Assembly: GCA_032622095.1 (NCBI GenBank)
Contig: CP136066.1
Coordinates: 156,077,152 to 156,141,151 of the forward strand
Source of the DNA: Siphonodentalium dalli
Taxonomy: Eukaryota; Mollusca; Scaphopoda; Gadilida; Siphonodentaliidae
Length of the DNA stretch: 64,000 nt
Direction: 5' to 3'
Translations under genes and position numbers: made by a program
In this document: piece by piece, positions 1 to 8,812 of the stretch
How positions within the stretch are numbered: the stretch's first letter is position 1
Layout: each line of letters opens with the position of its first letter
The notes under the pieces: model-generated
Told to the model about the DNA's origin: nothing
Seen by the model: the letters and a program-made list of their open reading frames with translations, nothing else
The model's database searches: none

Positions 1-14
1 TATGGGATCGACAT
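1..14 (-). CDS. Partial inverted copy of the 107-aa cassette ORF (first codons only)
   Basis: The reverse complement of the first 14 bases starts with ATG and encodes the same first residues (MSIP) as the intact ORF at 1123. It lies at the mirror position of the palindrome centred on 568.5. The rest of this copy is outside the window. It shows that a cassette copy is transcribed leftward, away from the shared palindrome. Confidence 0.7.
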
Positions 15-324
15 GTTTCTTCAAAATGTACAAGTCACTCTTTTTTCTGCATTTTATTTTAGAAAGTTTATCGCCTCTTATAAAAATCGATTATTGGCCA
101 TGAATGCCAAATGCACCATGATAGTTATCGATGTCAATAATGCGTTTCGTTGAGATCTTGATTGAGTATGCACCAATCAATGAGCAAATAAATGAGCAAG
201 CAGGATGTTATGTCGCTTGGTGGCGGAGGTAGCATCACCAAATTACCCTCGGGGGACCTCATTCTGCCATCTAAAAATAGAATCTTTGGGTCTAAAATTG
301 GTTGTACTAAAATATTCCCAAAAA

Positions 325-470
325 CCCAAAACTTCAAAAATTTCAAAAAACTTCAAAAATTTCATAAAATTTCAAAAACTTCAAAAATTTCAAAAACTTC
401 AAAAATTTCAAAAATTTCAAAAAACTTCAAAAATTTCAAAAAACTTCAAAAATTTCAAAAACTTCAAAAA
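325..470. repeat. TTCAAAAA minisatellite (left palindrome arm)
   Basis: Alternating CTTCAAAAA and TTTCAAAAA units run almost uninterrupted. The mirror copy lies at about 667-812, a third copy at about 5972-6117, and a diverged relative at 10840-11058. Any ORFs here (Lys/Phe/Ser-rich peptides) are products of the repeat and are not listed as genes. Confidence 0.85.
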
Positions 471-475
471 TAAGA

Positions 476-661
476 CCCCTGCGGCGGCGGCATTGCGGTA
501 TTTTACTGCGGCGCAGCCGCCGCCGGTATTTTACTGCAGGGTCCGCCGGGGGCGGACCCCGGCGGCGGCGGCGGAGGCACCGCCGCCGCAGTAAAATACC
601 GGCGGCACCGCCGCCGCAGTAAAATACCGCAATGCCGCCGCCGCCGCCGCCGCCGCAGGGG
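476..661. repeat. GC-rich multi-hairpin core of palindrome 1 (orientation A)
   Basis: This ~185-bp block is built from GCC/GGC triplet runs separated by the spacer GGTATTTTACTGC in both orientations. Internal perfect stems include GGGTCCGCC-ggg-GGCGGACCC and GCGGCGGCGG-aggca-CCGCCGCCGC. It is bounded on each side by CCCCTGCGG or its complement. The core is not itself a perfect palindrome, so it has a readable orientation. The core at 5781-5966 is its exact reverse complement. Confidence 0.85.
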
Positions 662-666
662 TCTTA

Positions 667-812
667 TTTTTGAAGTTTTTGAAATTTTTGAAGTTTTTTG
701 AAATTTTTGAAGTTTTTTGAAATTTTTGAAATTTTTGAAGTTTTTGAAATTTTTGAAGTTTTTGAAATTTTATGAAATTTTTGAAGTTTTTTGAAATTTT
801 TGAAGTTTTGGG
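667..812. repeat. TTTTTGAA minisatellite (right palindrome arm)
   Basis: Mirror image of the repeat at 325-470. It is followed by a segment (about 813-935) whose parts recur as diverged fragments at 10980-11058 and near 29030 and 29255. The arm sequence therefore contains dispersed repeats. Confidence 0.85.
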
Positions 813-1054
813 TTTTTGGGAATATTTTAGTACAACCAATTTTAGACCCAAAGATTCTATTTTTAGATGGCAGAATGAGGTCCCCCGAGGGTAATTTGGT
901 GATGCTACCTCCGCCACCAAGCGACATAACATCCTGCTTGCTCATTTATTTGCTCATTGATTGGTGCATACTCAATCAAGATCTCAACGAAACGCATTAT
1001 TGACATCGATAACTATCATGGTGCATTTGGCATTCATGGCCAATAATCGATTTT

Positions 1055-1062
1055 TATAAGAG
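1055..1062 (+). promoter_or_regulatory. TATA-like box TATAAGAG upstream of the 107-aa ORF
   Basis: TATAAGAG lies 68 nt upstream of the ATG at 1123. The same octamer occurs 35 nt upstream of the C2H2 ORF start at 1635, and its mirror image lies at 75-82 for the leftward copy. The repeated spacing suggests element-specific core promoters. This is inferred from sequence only. Confidence 0.45.
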
Positions 1063-1122
1063 GCGATAAACTTTCTAAAATAAAATGCAGAAAAAAGAGT
1101 GACTTGTACATTTTGAAGAAAC

Positions 1123-1446
1123 ATGTCGATCCCATATATTCCAGCAGATCTTGAAATGTGGAGAAAACATTTCAGAGATATGGTTGATGGGAAGTTAATA
1201 CCAGATAATCAGGGTCGATACTTTATTGACAGAACTAAAACTAGTGATAGTGAAGAAGACGTTCTAAAACCACTTATTAACGTGGTGACACCCATCGCTC
1301 AAGCGATTGAAATGGCTAAGGCTGAAGTTGCAGCAAATAAGTTGACAAACACACGTAAAGCGTCCAAACAAACCAACAAGAGAGTGTCTGATGGAGGTTT
1401 GTCTAATAATAAGAAGAAAATGAAAAGATCAGTGTCATACGATTAG
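1123..1446 (+). CDS. Small basic-tailed protein, Polinton/Maverick-like cassette ORF, unit 1
   Basis: This 107-aa intronless ORF begins MSIPYIP, followed by a W-x-K-H-F-x-D-M segment (about residues 13-20). A hydrophobic stretch with VVTPIAQAIEMAKAE lies around residues 53-69. The tail (about 75-107) is rich in Lys, Arg, Asn and Ser, with KKKMKR near the end. Polintons and related adintoviruses of animals often encode short proteins of this layout, with a W/HF N-terminus, a VTP-x-AQ helix and a basic C-terminus; that assignment is from memory and inferred. A basic tail fits nucleic-acid binding or a virion-core role. It is followed within 8 nt by the next ORF and preceded by a TATA-like box. 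An identical protein is encoded in unit 2. Confidence 0.7.
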   Translation: MSIPYIPADLEMWRKHFRDMVDGKLIPDNQGRYFIDRTKTSDSEEDVLKPLINVVTPIAQAIEMAKAEVAANKLTNTRKASKQTNKRVSDGGLSNNKKKMKRSVSYD

Positions 1447-1453
1447 CCAAATC

Positions 1454-1648
1454 ATGAATGAATACATAGAGTACCATACTGATAAATTGGCATTAATTGA
1501 ATCACCGGCGGTCAAATATCTATACCCTAGCACCGGGACGAACGTACTCTTAGAGCGACGGTTGTATACCACACCTTATTCTCTCTTTTTATCGCTACTT
1601 ATAAGAGTGATGGTTCTTCCAATAATTCGCGATAATGCACGGGTGTGA
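1454..1648 (+). CDS. Doubtful 64-aa ORF between the two cassette genes, unit 1
   Basis: This ORF starts 8 nt after the stop of the 107-aa ORF and overlaps the C2H2 ORF by 14 nt. It has a moderately hydrophobic C-terminal half (SLFLSLLIR) and no domain I recognise. The TATAAGAG box of the downstream gene (1600-1607) lies inside it. It may be only the intergenic promoter region that happens to stay open, or a small membrane-associated product. It is conserved in unit 2 only because the two units are almost identical. Confidence 0.25.
   Translation: MNEYIEYHTDKLALIESPAVKYLYPSTGTNVLLERRLYTTPYSLFLSLLIRVMVLPIIRDNARV
1600..1607 (+). promoter_or_regulatory. TATA-like box TATAAGAG upstream of the C2H2 ORF
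   Basis: It is the same octamer as at 1055 and lies 35 nt before the ATG at 1635. It is the best visible candidate for an independent promoter of the zinc-finger gene. Confidence 0.4.
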
Positions 1649-2204
1649 TTTATGTGGCATTATTTTATCGACGAACTACAATCTACAAAGACATAAACAG
1701 ATTAAACACGGAGTTATGTCTGAGACAAAACCAACTCTCTTCGGAGAAGATACCGATGAATCTGACGAAGCGGTTCTAGATTCAGATGAAGATGAACGTG
1801 TAACGCTATCAGATTCAGAAGATGGTACTGGCGTCGGTAGTAGAACGGTATTCGGTCTTAAGAAAGCTGCGCGATGTGTCAACGAGATGGACACATTCAA
1901 AAGTATGATGAAACGCGTCACCAATGATGTGAAAGAAGAAGAGAGCATTTCGGGAGATGAGAGCATGTCGGGAAAAGAGGATACCATCGACACAGAGTTT
2001 GCTCTGTTTCTCAAAAGTTATAGACGATTAATAGAATACCAGTATCGATTGAAAACATCACGCATACATACCATGATCATGAAGAAAATGGTCAAACTGA
2101 CCAAACACGGATATAATAATGAATGGGCTGCAGATGAAGCGATGAGAAAATTCAAGAAACTCTTAGAAGTAAATCTAACGGTCGAAGATTCAGACAATGA
2201 TTAA
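1635..2204 (+). CDS. C2H2 zinc-finger acidic protein, Polinton-like cassette ORF, unit 1
   Basis: This is a 189-aa intronless ORF. Residues 4-25 form one classical zinc finger, C-X2-C-X12-H-X4-H. Residues about 36-65 are strongly acidic with Ser (DESDE, DSDEDE, DSED). The C-terminal half (about 118-180) is predicted helical and basic, with a FLKSYRRLIEYQYRLK segment, and ends in an acidic tail. Single-finger proteins with an acidic stretch and a helical C-terminus are common small ORFs in animal Polintons and adintoviruses; that placement is an inference and I cannot run a search. A polyadenylation signal AATAAA follows at 2210. The copy at 6940 is identical. A nuclear DNA-binding or packaging role is possible but not shown. 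Confidence 0.75.
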   Translation: MHGCDLCGIILSTNYNLQRHKQIKHGVMSETKPTLFGEDTDESDEAVLDSDEDERVTLSDSEDGTGVGSRTVFGLKKAARCVNEMDTFKSMMKRVTNDVKEEESISGDESMSGKEDTIDTEFALFLKSYRRLIEYQYRLKTSRIHTMIMKKMVKLTKHGYNNEWAADEAMRKFKKLLEVNLTVEDSDND

Positions 2205-2209
2205 ATTTC

Positions 2210-2215
2210 AATAAA
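2210..2215 (+). terminator. Polyadenylation signal AATAAA after the C2H2 ORF
   Basis: AATAAA begins 6 nt after the stop codon of the zinc-finger ORF. A stop-proximal signal is typical of compact viral or transposon genes. The equivalent site in unit 2 is at about 7515. Confidence 0.5.
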
Positions 2216-2225
2216 CTTCATCAAC

Positions 2226-3500
2226 ATGTTATTCTCGTCTTCGTTATATATCTATAAGTGGGGAGGGGGTTTCACCAATATTACATCACGTCCCTTACCG
2301 CGTGTCACTTTAACATTCCACACCGTGCGTGTATTATCCCCCTTTAATTATGTCATAGCATTGGTACATAGAAGACTGTATAACACTATGCCTATGTCTG
2401 TATCTGTTGTCACACCGTGAGTGGATTGTCCGCCTTTAATGATGTCATAGCGTGTGTATATGCAAGACAGTATAACCCTATGATAATGCCTGTAGCTGTT
2501 GTTGGTAAGATGTGAAATATAAATTTCAAGGTTCAATTCATTCGTGTAGTAATTTTGTATATGTTCAACGCTCTTCATTCGTGCGCTTGTATTGTTAACA
2601 TTCATTCATAATGAGTGCCCCTTTAGAGTGTCTTGTGTTCCTTTAAGATTCAAACACCAATATTACATCACGTCCCTTGTTTCGTGTCACTTTAACTCCT
2701 TGAGTGTATTGCCCCTTCGAATGATGTCATAGCGTGGGTACATGTAAGATAGTATAACACTATGACTATGTCTGTATCTGTTGTTGGTAAGATGTGAAAA
2801 TATAAATTTCAGTTCATTCGTGTAGTAATTTCGTATATGTTCAACGCTCTTCATTCGTAAGAGTAATTACCAACTGGAAGTTGTACTATTTTTGATAAAC
2901 ATCGGATTTGCTCATCAGACGATAAGCTGACAATATTTACGTATGGTCTAATTAGATTCATGCATAAATGTAAGGTAATTTTTGTTATGGTCAAGTTTTT
3001 TGTTAAGACCATGTTCTAACATAGATCGATAAATAAGTTAACGGTCATTATATTCCACAGTCAAATCTATTGGTGATCGAATTTGATAACTATTTTATTG
3101 GAACAACTAAGAGTATTATTTACGTGAGATCAATGAGTCCAATTATTATAAATAATAAATTGCAGGCATCGGTGGATACCCGATTGCCACATTTAGTGAT
3201 CACGTGATAAACTGATAAAATGTCCAAGTGACGTACTATAATGAGCAAAAAAAAAATGAGTTGACCTTCGGCTTCGTCCCGATTGGGTACTGAGCTGACA
3301 CCGGGGATAAATTGACCAATGAATGCCATTGTATCCTTTGACAGATATGCGTGCGCAGACTCGTTTGATGTTCGCTATCGCATTACTATGTTTTAATAGC
3401 CGAGCCTTCACTTCTCGTCTGACTCTCTTAACGACAAGACCTGTCTACACAGTACTTCTCCGGCAGACTATTCATCCACTGATAGGCCTACATACAGGTA
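2226..3500. repeat. Non-coding part of unit 1 with diverged internal repeats
   Basis: No convincing gene is present. A module containing CAACGCTCTTCATTCG and GTAAGATGTGAAATATAAA occurs around 2430-2620, again at 2700-2860, and twice more at 4290-4560. Another module starting GATCGATAAATAAGTTAA at about 3023 recurs at 4569 and 9804. The element therefore grew by internal duplication. The equivalent unit-2 stretch is 7531-8806. Confidence 0.7.
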
Positions 3501-3506
3501 TGCCCG

Positions 3507-4240
3507 TTTTTTTGCTCATTTGCTCATTTTTATTGCTCATTTGCTCATTTTATTGCTCATTTTTTTGCTCATTTGCTCATTTATTTGCTCATTTGCTCAT
3601 TTTCTTGCTCATTTGCTCATTTTCTTGCTCATTTGCTCATTTTTATTGCTCATTTGCTCATTTTCTTGCTCATTTGCTCATTTTCTTGCTCATTTGCTCA
3701 TTTTTTTGCTCATTTGCTCATTTTTATTGCTCATTTGCTCATTTTATTGCTCATTTGCTCATTTTTTTGCTCATTTATTTGCTCATTTGCTCATTTTTAT
3801 TGCTCATTTGCTCATTTTCTTGCTCATTTGCTCATTTTTATTGCTCATTTGCTCATTTTCTTGCTCATTTGCTCATTTTCTTGCTCATTTGCTCATTTTT
3901 TTGCTTATTTGCTCATTTTTATTGCTCATTTGCTCATTTTATTGCTCATTTGCTCATTTTCTTGCTCATTTGCTCATTTATTTGCTCATTTGCTCATTTT
4001 TATTGCTCATTTGCTCATTTTCTTGCTCATTTGCTCATTTTTTTGCTCATTTGCTCATTTTTATTGCTCATTTGCTCATTTTCTTGCTCATTTGCTCATT
4101 TTCTTGCTCATTTGCTCATTTTTATGCTCATTTGCTCATTTTCTTGCTCATTTGCTCATTTTCTTGCTCATTTGCTCATTTTCTTGCTCATTTGCTCACT
4201 TTCTTGCTCATTTGCTCATTTTTATTGCTCATTTGCTCAT
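3507..4240 (+). repeat. GCTCATTT minisatellite of unit 1
   Basis: Dozens of GCTCATTTGCTCATTTT-type units (17-19 bp, some with C or A in the T-run). The plus strand lacks stop codons in all three frames, giving long Phe/Leu/Cys/Ala/His-rich open frames. The simplest reading is composition, not coding. The array ends in ATTGATTGGTGCATACTCA, the same sequence that follows the two-copy version at 938-968. Confidence 0.95.
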
Positions 4241-4716
4241 TGATTGGTGCATACTCAAGAGTCATAGACCTAACATCCAATGTACTTTAATGGTGTCATC
4301 GCATGGGTACATAGAAGACTGTATAACACTATGCCTATGTCTGTATCTGTTGTCACACCATGAGTGGATTGTCCGCCTTTAATGATGTCATAGCGTGTGT
4401 ACATGCAAGACAGTATAACACTATGATTATGTCTGTAGCTGTTGTTGGTAAGATGTGAAATATAAATTTCAAGGTTCAATTCATTCGTGTAGTAATTTTT
4501 TATATGTTCAACGCTCTTCATTCGTGCGCTTGTATTGTTAACATTCATTCATAATGAGTGTCCCTTTAGATCGATAAATAAGTTAAAGGTCATTACATTC
4601 CACAGTCAAATCTATTGGTGATCGAATTTGATAACTATTTTATTGGAACAACTAAGAGTATTATTCACGTGAGATCAATGAGTCCAATTATTATAAATAA
4701 TATATTGCAGGCATCG
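4241..4716. repeat. Tail of unit 1 with duplicated modules
   Basis: Contains two consecutive copies of the 2430-2620 type module and one copy of the 3023-3180 type module. No gene is seen. It runs to the target site of the hAT-like insertion. Confidence 0.7.
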
Positions 4717-4724
4717 GTGGATAC

Positions 4725-5687
4725 CAGTGTTCGCGCTGTCGGTAGCCAAATTAGCCAATGGCTAATCTTTTTCGAATTTGGCTAATAAAAATTTCATTTG
4801 GCTAAACTTTTGGCTAAACTTGTTTTGACCCCAAATGGAGACTGAAAGCATGAATTTTTGGCAAGTGGGTTTTCAATTCTGTGATGTGAACGATCTAGTC
4901 CGAAAACATTGTAAGTGGGAATATATCGCCGACTGTACAAAAGGAAACCCGATCGCGGACAGTACAAAGGGAAACCCGTCACTCTGCACGAAACAGCAAA
5001 ATATCATTATTTTACATTTAATCCGCTAATCCCCCATTGTCTGTCTGGTCACTCACGGGACTCCTGCACAATGCATGTTTATGATGACATTGTATTTATG
5101 ACGGTCAAGGTTTATGCGCACCAAGTGTAAGACAATAGCTTAATCAGCCAAATGTGAATCACGACAGATATTTTATGGCTATTTGTCGTCAATACCGATA
5201 CATTCAAAATAATATGCATGCTTTTATGACAGATTGCAATTTGATAATGGCGTAACAATATTAAGTTATTAGTTTCCAGATGTCACTTAAATATTTTCGC
5301 AAGGATAATTAATATTTAATGATTTTTAAAAAGATATTGATATAAAACAAAAAATTAATGACACTAAGAAGGACAATCCCGGGTAACCCCCCCCCAATCA
5401 CTCTTCCACATAAAGATTAATTAATAAATTTTTAATAAATGATATATATCAAAATATTTCTAGTTCATCAAAATTAGTTAAATTATTGTGTATTTTACCT
5501 GTGTCTGTTAGATTTGACGTTTTAGTCATTAATTGTGAACCGACCAGAAAACGATGATTTAATTTGGCCATAGTTTTTTTTAATTTGGCTAAAAAACATT
5601 TGGCTAAAGTTTTTTTCATTTGGCTAATAAAATTTTCATTTGGCTAAACTTTTGGCTAAAGTTTTTTTCGGTCCAGCGCGAACACTG
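4725..5687. mobile_element. Non-autonomous hAT-like transposon inserted in unit 1
   Basis: The 963-bp element begins CAGTGTTCGCGCTG and ends with the near-exact inverse, CAGCGCGAACACTG. It is flanked by the 8-bp duplication GTGGATAC (4717-4724 and 5688-5695), with a single GTGGATAC at the empty site in unit 2 (9951-9958). An 8-bp duplication and CAGTG ends are typical of the hAT superfamily. TTTGGCTAA repeats crowd both subterminal regions, as expected for transposase binding sites. No transposase is encoded. Confidence 0.92.
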
Positions 5688-5695
5688 GTGGATAC

Positions 5696-5781
5696 CCGAT
5701 TGCCACATTTAGTGATCACGTGATAAACTGATAAAATGTCCAAAGCGTAAGTATGAATGTGGGGCGATAAGTGGTTATTAC
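5696..5781. repeat. End of unit 1 and junction with unit 2
   Basis: The tail sequence ending GTGGTTATTAC is the same as at 10001-10044. At 5781 it switches directly into CCCCTGCGG of the inverted core, whereas the second tail runs on into unrelated DNA. The two sides share only AC at the junction, suggesting a micro-homology join. Confidence 0.8.
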
Positions 5782-5966
5782 CCCTGCGGCGGCGGCGGCG
5801 GCGGCGGCATTGCGGTATTTTACTGCGGCGGCGGTGCCGCCGGTATTTTACTGCGGCGGCGGTGCCTCCGCCGCCGCCGCCGGGGTCCGCCCCCGGCGGA
5901 CCCTGCAGTAAAATACCGGCGGCGGCTGCGCCGCAGTAAAATACCGCAATGCCGCCGCCGCAGGGG
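5781..5966. repeat. GC-rich core at start of unit 2 (orientation B)
   Basis: Positions 5781-6441 are the reverse complement of 661-1, including the asymmetric details of the core. Reading outward into the gene cassette, unit 2 therefore matches the leftward copy and not unit 1. Only one arm is present here; the left side is the tail of unit 1. Confidence 0.9.
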
Positions 5967-6427
5967 TCTTATTTTTGAAGTTTTTGAAATTTTTGAAGTT
6001 TTTTGAAATTTTTGAAGTTTTTTGAAATTTTTGAAATTTTTGAAGTTTTTGAAATTTTTGAAGTTTTTGAAATTTTATGAAATTTTTGAAGTTTTTTGAA
6101 ATTTTTGAAGTTTTGGGTTTTTGGGAATATTTTAGTACAACCAATTTTAGACCCAAAGATTCTATTTTTAGATGGCAGAATGAGGTCCCCCGAGGGTAAT
6201 TTGGTGATGCTACCTCCGCCACCAAGCGACATAACATCCTGCTTGCTCATTTATTTGCTCATTGATTGGTGCATACTCAATCAAGATCTCAACGAAACGC
6301 ATTATTGACATCGATAACTATCATGGTGCATTTGGCATTCATGGCCAATAATCGATTTTTATAAGAGGCGATAAACTTTCTAAAATAAAATGCAGAAAAA
6401 AGAGTGACTTGTACATTTTGAAGAAAC

Positions 6428-6751
6428 ATGTCGATCCCATATATTCCAGCAGATCTTGAAATGTGGAGAAAACATTTCAGAGATATGGTTGATGGGAAGT
6501 TAATACCAGATAATCAGGGTCGATACTTTATTGACAGAACTAAAACTAGTGATAGTGAAGAAGACGTTCTAAAACCACTTATTAACGTGGTGACACCCAT
6601 CGCTCAAGCGATTGAAATGGCTAAGGCTGAAGTTGCAGCAAATAAGTTGACAAACACACGTAAAGCGTCCAAACAAACCAACAAGAGAGTGTCTGATGGA
6701 GGTTTGTCTAATAATAAGAAGAAAATGAAAAGATCAGTGTCATACGATTAG
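6428..6751 (+). CDS. Small basic-tailed protein, Polinton-like cassette ORF, unit 2
   Basis: Encodes exactly the same 107 residues as the unit-1 ORF: MSIPYIP start, W/HF segment, VVTPIAQ helix and Lys-rich tail. The TATAAGAG box lies 68 nt upstream, at 6360. Identity in both coding and flanking DNA means the conservation reflects recent duplication and cannot be used as evidence of selection. Function is inferred only from layout, as for unit 1. Confidence 0.7.
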   Translation: MSIPYIPADLEMWRKHFRDMVDGKLIPDNQGRYFIDRTKTSDSEEDVLKPLINVVTPIAQAIEMAKAEVAANKLTNTRKASKQTNKRVSDGGLSNNKKKMKRSVSYD

Positions 6752-6758
6752 CCAAATC

Positions 6759-6953
6759 ATGAATGAATACATAGAGTACCATACTGATAAATTGGCATTA
6801 ATTGAATCACCGGCGGTCAAATATCTATACCCTAGCACCGGGACGAACGTACTCTTAGAGCGACGGTTGTATACCACACCTTATTCTCTCTTTTTATCGC
6901 TACTTATAAGAGTGATGGTTCTTCCAATAATTCGCGATAATGCACGGGTGTGA
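6759..6953 (+). CDS. Doubtful 64-aa ORF between cassette genes, unit 2
   Basis: Identical to the unit-1 ORF at 1454. It contains the putative promoter of the downstream zinc-finger gene, has no recognised domain, and may not be translated. Confidence 0.25.
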   Translation: MNEYIEYHTDKLALIESPAVKYLYPSTGTNVLLERRLYTTPYSLFLSLLIRVMVLPIIRDNARV

Positions 6954-7509
6954 TTTATGTGGCATTATTTTATCGACGAACTACAATCTACAAAGACATA
7001 AACAGATTAAACACGGAGTTATGTCTGAGACAAAACCAACTCTCTTCGGAGAAGATACCGATGAATCTGACGAAGCGGTTCTAGATTCAGATGAAGATGA
7101 ACGTGTAACGCTATCAGATTCAGAAGATGGTACTGGCGTCGGTAGTAGAACGGTATTCGGTCTTAAGAAAGCTGCGCGATGTGTCAACGAGATGGACACA
7201 TTCAAAAGTATGATGAAACGCGTCACCAATGATGTGAAAGAAGAAGAGAGCATTTCGGGAGATGAGAGCATGTCGGGAAAAGAGGATACCATCGACACAG
7301 AGTTTGCTCTGTTTCTCAAAAGTTATAGACGATTAATAGAATACCAGTATCGATTGAAAACATCACGCATACATACCATGATCATGAAGAAAATGGTCAA
7401 ACTGACCAAACACGGATATAATAATGAATGGGCTGCAGATGAAGCGATGAGAAAATTCAAGAAACTCTTAGAAGTAAATCTAACGGTCGAAGATTCAGAC
7501 AATGATTAA
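6940..7509 (+). CDS. C2H2 zinc-finger acidic protein, Polinton-like cassette ORF, unit 2
   Basis: Identical 189-aa product to the unit-1 gene: one C-X2-C-X12-H-X4-H finger near the N-terminus, an acidic Ser/Asp/Glu stretch, and a helical basic C-terminal half. It has the same upstream TATAAGAG and downstream AATAAA. Two intact copies with no disabling change show the cassette is either young or maintained. A search against Polinton/adintovirus small ORFs would decide the family. Confidence 0.75.
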   Translation: MHGCDLCGIILSTNYNLQRHKQIKHGVMSETKPTLFGEDTDESDEAVLDSDEDERVTLSDSEDGTGVGSRTVFGLKKAARCVNEMDTFKSMMKRVTNDVKEEESISGDESMSGKEDTIDTEFALFLKSYRRLIEYQYRLKTSRIHTMIMKKMVKLTKHGYNNEWAADEAMRKFKKLLEVNLTVEDSDND

Positions 7510-8812
7510 ATTTCAATAAACTTCATCAACATGTTATTCTCGTCTTCGTTATATATCTATAAGTGGGGAGGGGGTTTCACCAATATTACATCACGTCCCT
7601 TACCGCGTGTCACTTTAACATTCCACACCGTGCGTGTATTATCCCCCTTTAATTATGTCATAGCATTGGTACATAGAAGACTGTATAACACTATGCCTAT
7701 GTCTGTATCTGTTGTCACACCGTGAGTGGATTGTCCGCCTTTAATGATGTCATAGCGTGTGTATATGCAAGACAGTATAACCCTATGATAATGCCTGTAG
7801 CTGTTGTTGGTAAGATGTGAAATATAAATTTCAAGGTTCAATTCATTCGTGTAGTAATTTTGTATATGTTCAACGCTCTTCATTCGTGCGCTTGTATTGT
7901 TAACATTCATTCATAATGAGTGCCCCTTTAGAGTGTCTTGTGTTCCTTTAAGATTCAAACACCAATATTACATCACGTCCCTTGTTTCGTGTCACTTTAA
8001 CTCCTTGAGTGTATTGCCCCTTCGAATGATGTCATAGCGTGGGTACATGTAAGATAGTATAACACTATGACTATGTCTGTATCTGTTGTTGGTAAGATGT
8101 GAAAATATAAATTTCAGTTCATTCGTGTAGTAATTTCGTATATGTTCAACGCTCTTCATTCGTAAGAGTAATTACCAACTGGAAGTTGTACTATTTTTGA
8201 TAAACATCGGATTTGCTCATCAGACGATAAGCTGACAATATTTACGTATGGTCTAATTAGATTCATGCATAAATGTAAGGTAATTTTTGTTATGGTCAAG
8301 TTTTTTGTTAAGACCATGTTCTAACATAGATCGATAAATAAGTTAACGGTCATTATATTCCACAGTCAAATCTATTGGTGATCGAATTTGATAACTATTT
8401 TATTGGAACAACTAAGAGTATTATTTACGTGAGATCAATGAGTCCAATTATTATAAATAATAAATTGCAGGCATCGGTGGATACCCGATTGCACACATTT
8501 AGTGATCACGTGATAAACTGATAAAATGTCCAAGTGACGTACTATAATGAGCAAAAAAAAAATGAGTTGACCTTCGGCTTCGTCCCGATTGGGTACTGAG
8601 CTGACACCGGGGATAAATTGACCAATGAATGCCATTGTATCCTTTGACAGATATGCGTGCGCAGACTCGTTTGATGTTCGCTATCGCATTACTATGTTTT
8701 AATAGCCGAGCCTTCACTTCTCGTCTGACTCTCTTAACGACAAGACCTGTCTACACAGTACTTCTCCGGCAGACTATTCATCCACTGATAGGCCTACATA
8801 CAGGTATGCCCG

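Larger units (their letters stand above)
1..1136. repeat. Long palindrome: two ~480-bp arms around a GC-rich core
   Basis: Positions x and 1137-x are complementary throughout the arms. Examples are the ORF start at 1123 against base 14 and the arm ORFs at 192-473 (+) and 664-945 (-), which give identical peptides. The arms contain, from the centre outward, a GC-rich core, a TTCAAAAA-type minisatellite, a segment with GGTAGCATCACCAAATTACC, a two-copy GCTCATT repeat and the upstream region of the cassette. The pairing constant does not shift across the asymmetric core. The structure is a head-to-head junction of two cassette copies. Confidence 0.9.

Noticed and set aside
476-661. Parvovirus terminal repeat identity for the GC core
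   Set aside because: Only the architecture is reminiscent. There is no sequence homology or parvovirus-type gene in the window, so only the structural observation is kept.
134-1003. ORFs with KISKNFKNF repeats in the palindrome arms
   Set aside because: They are translations of the TTCAAAAA minisatellite and the GC core, with mirror-image duplicates on the other strand.
3323-4382. Three overlapping ORFs of 250-306 aa across the GCTCATT array
   Set aside because: All three plus frames are open because the repeat unit has no stop triplet in that strand. The peptides are pure repeat products and differ in length between the two units.
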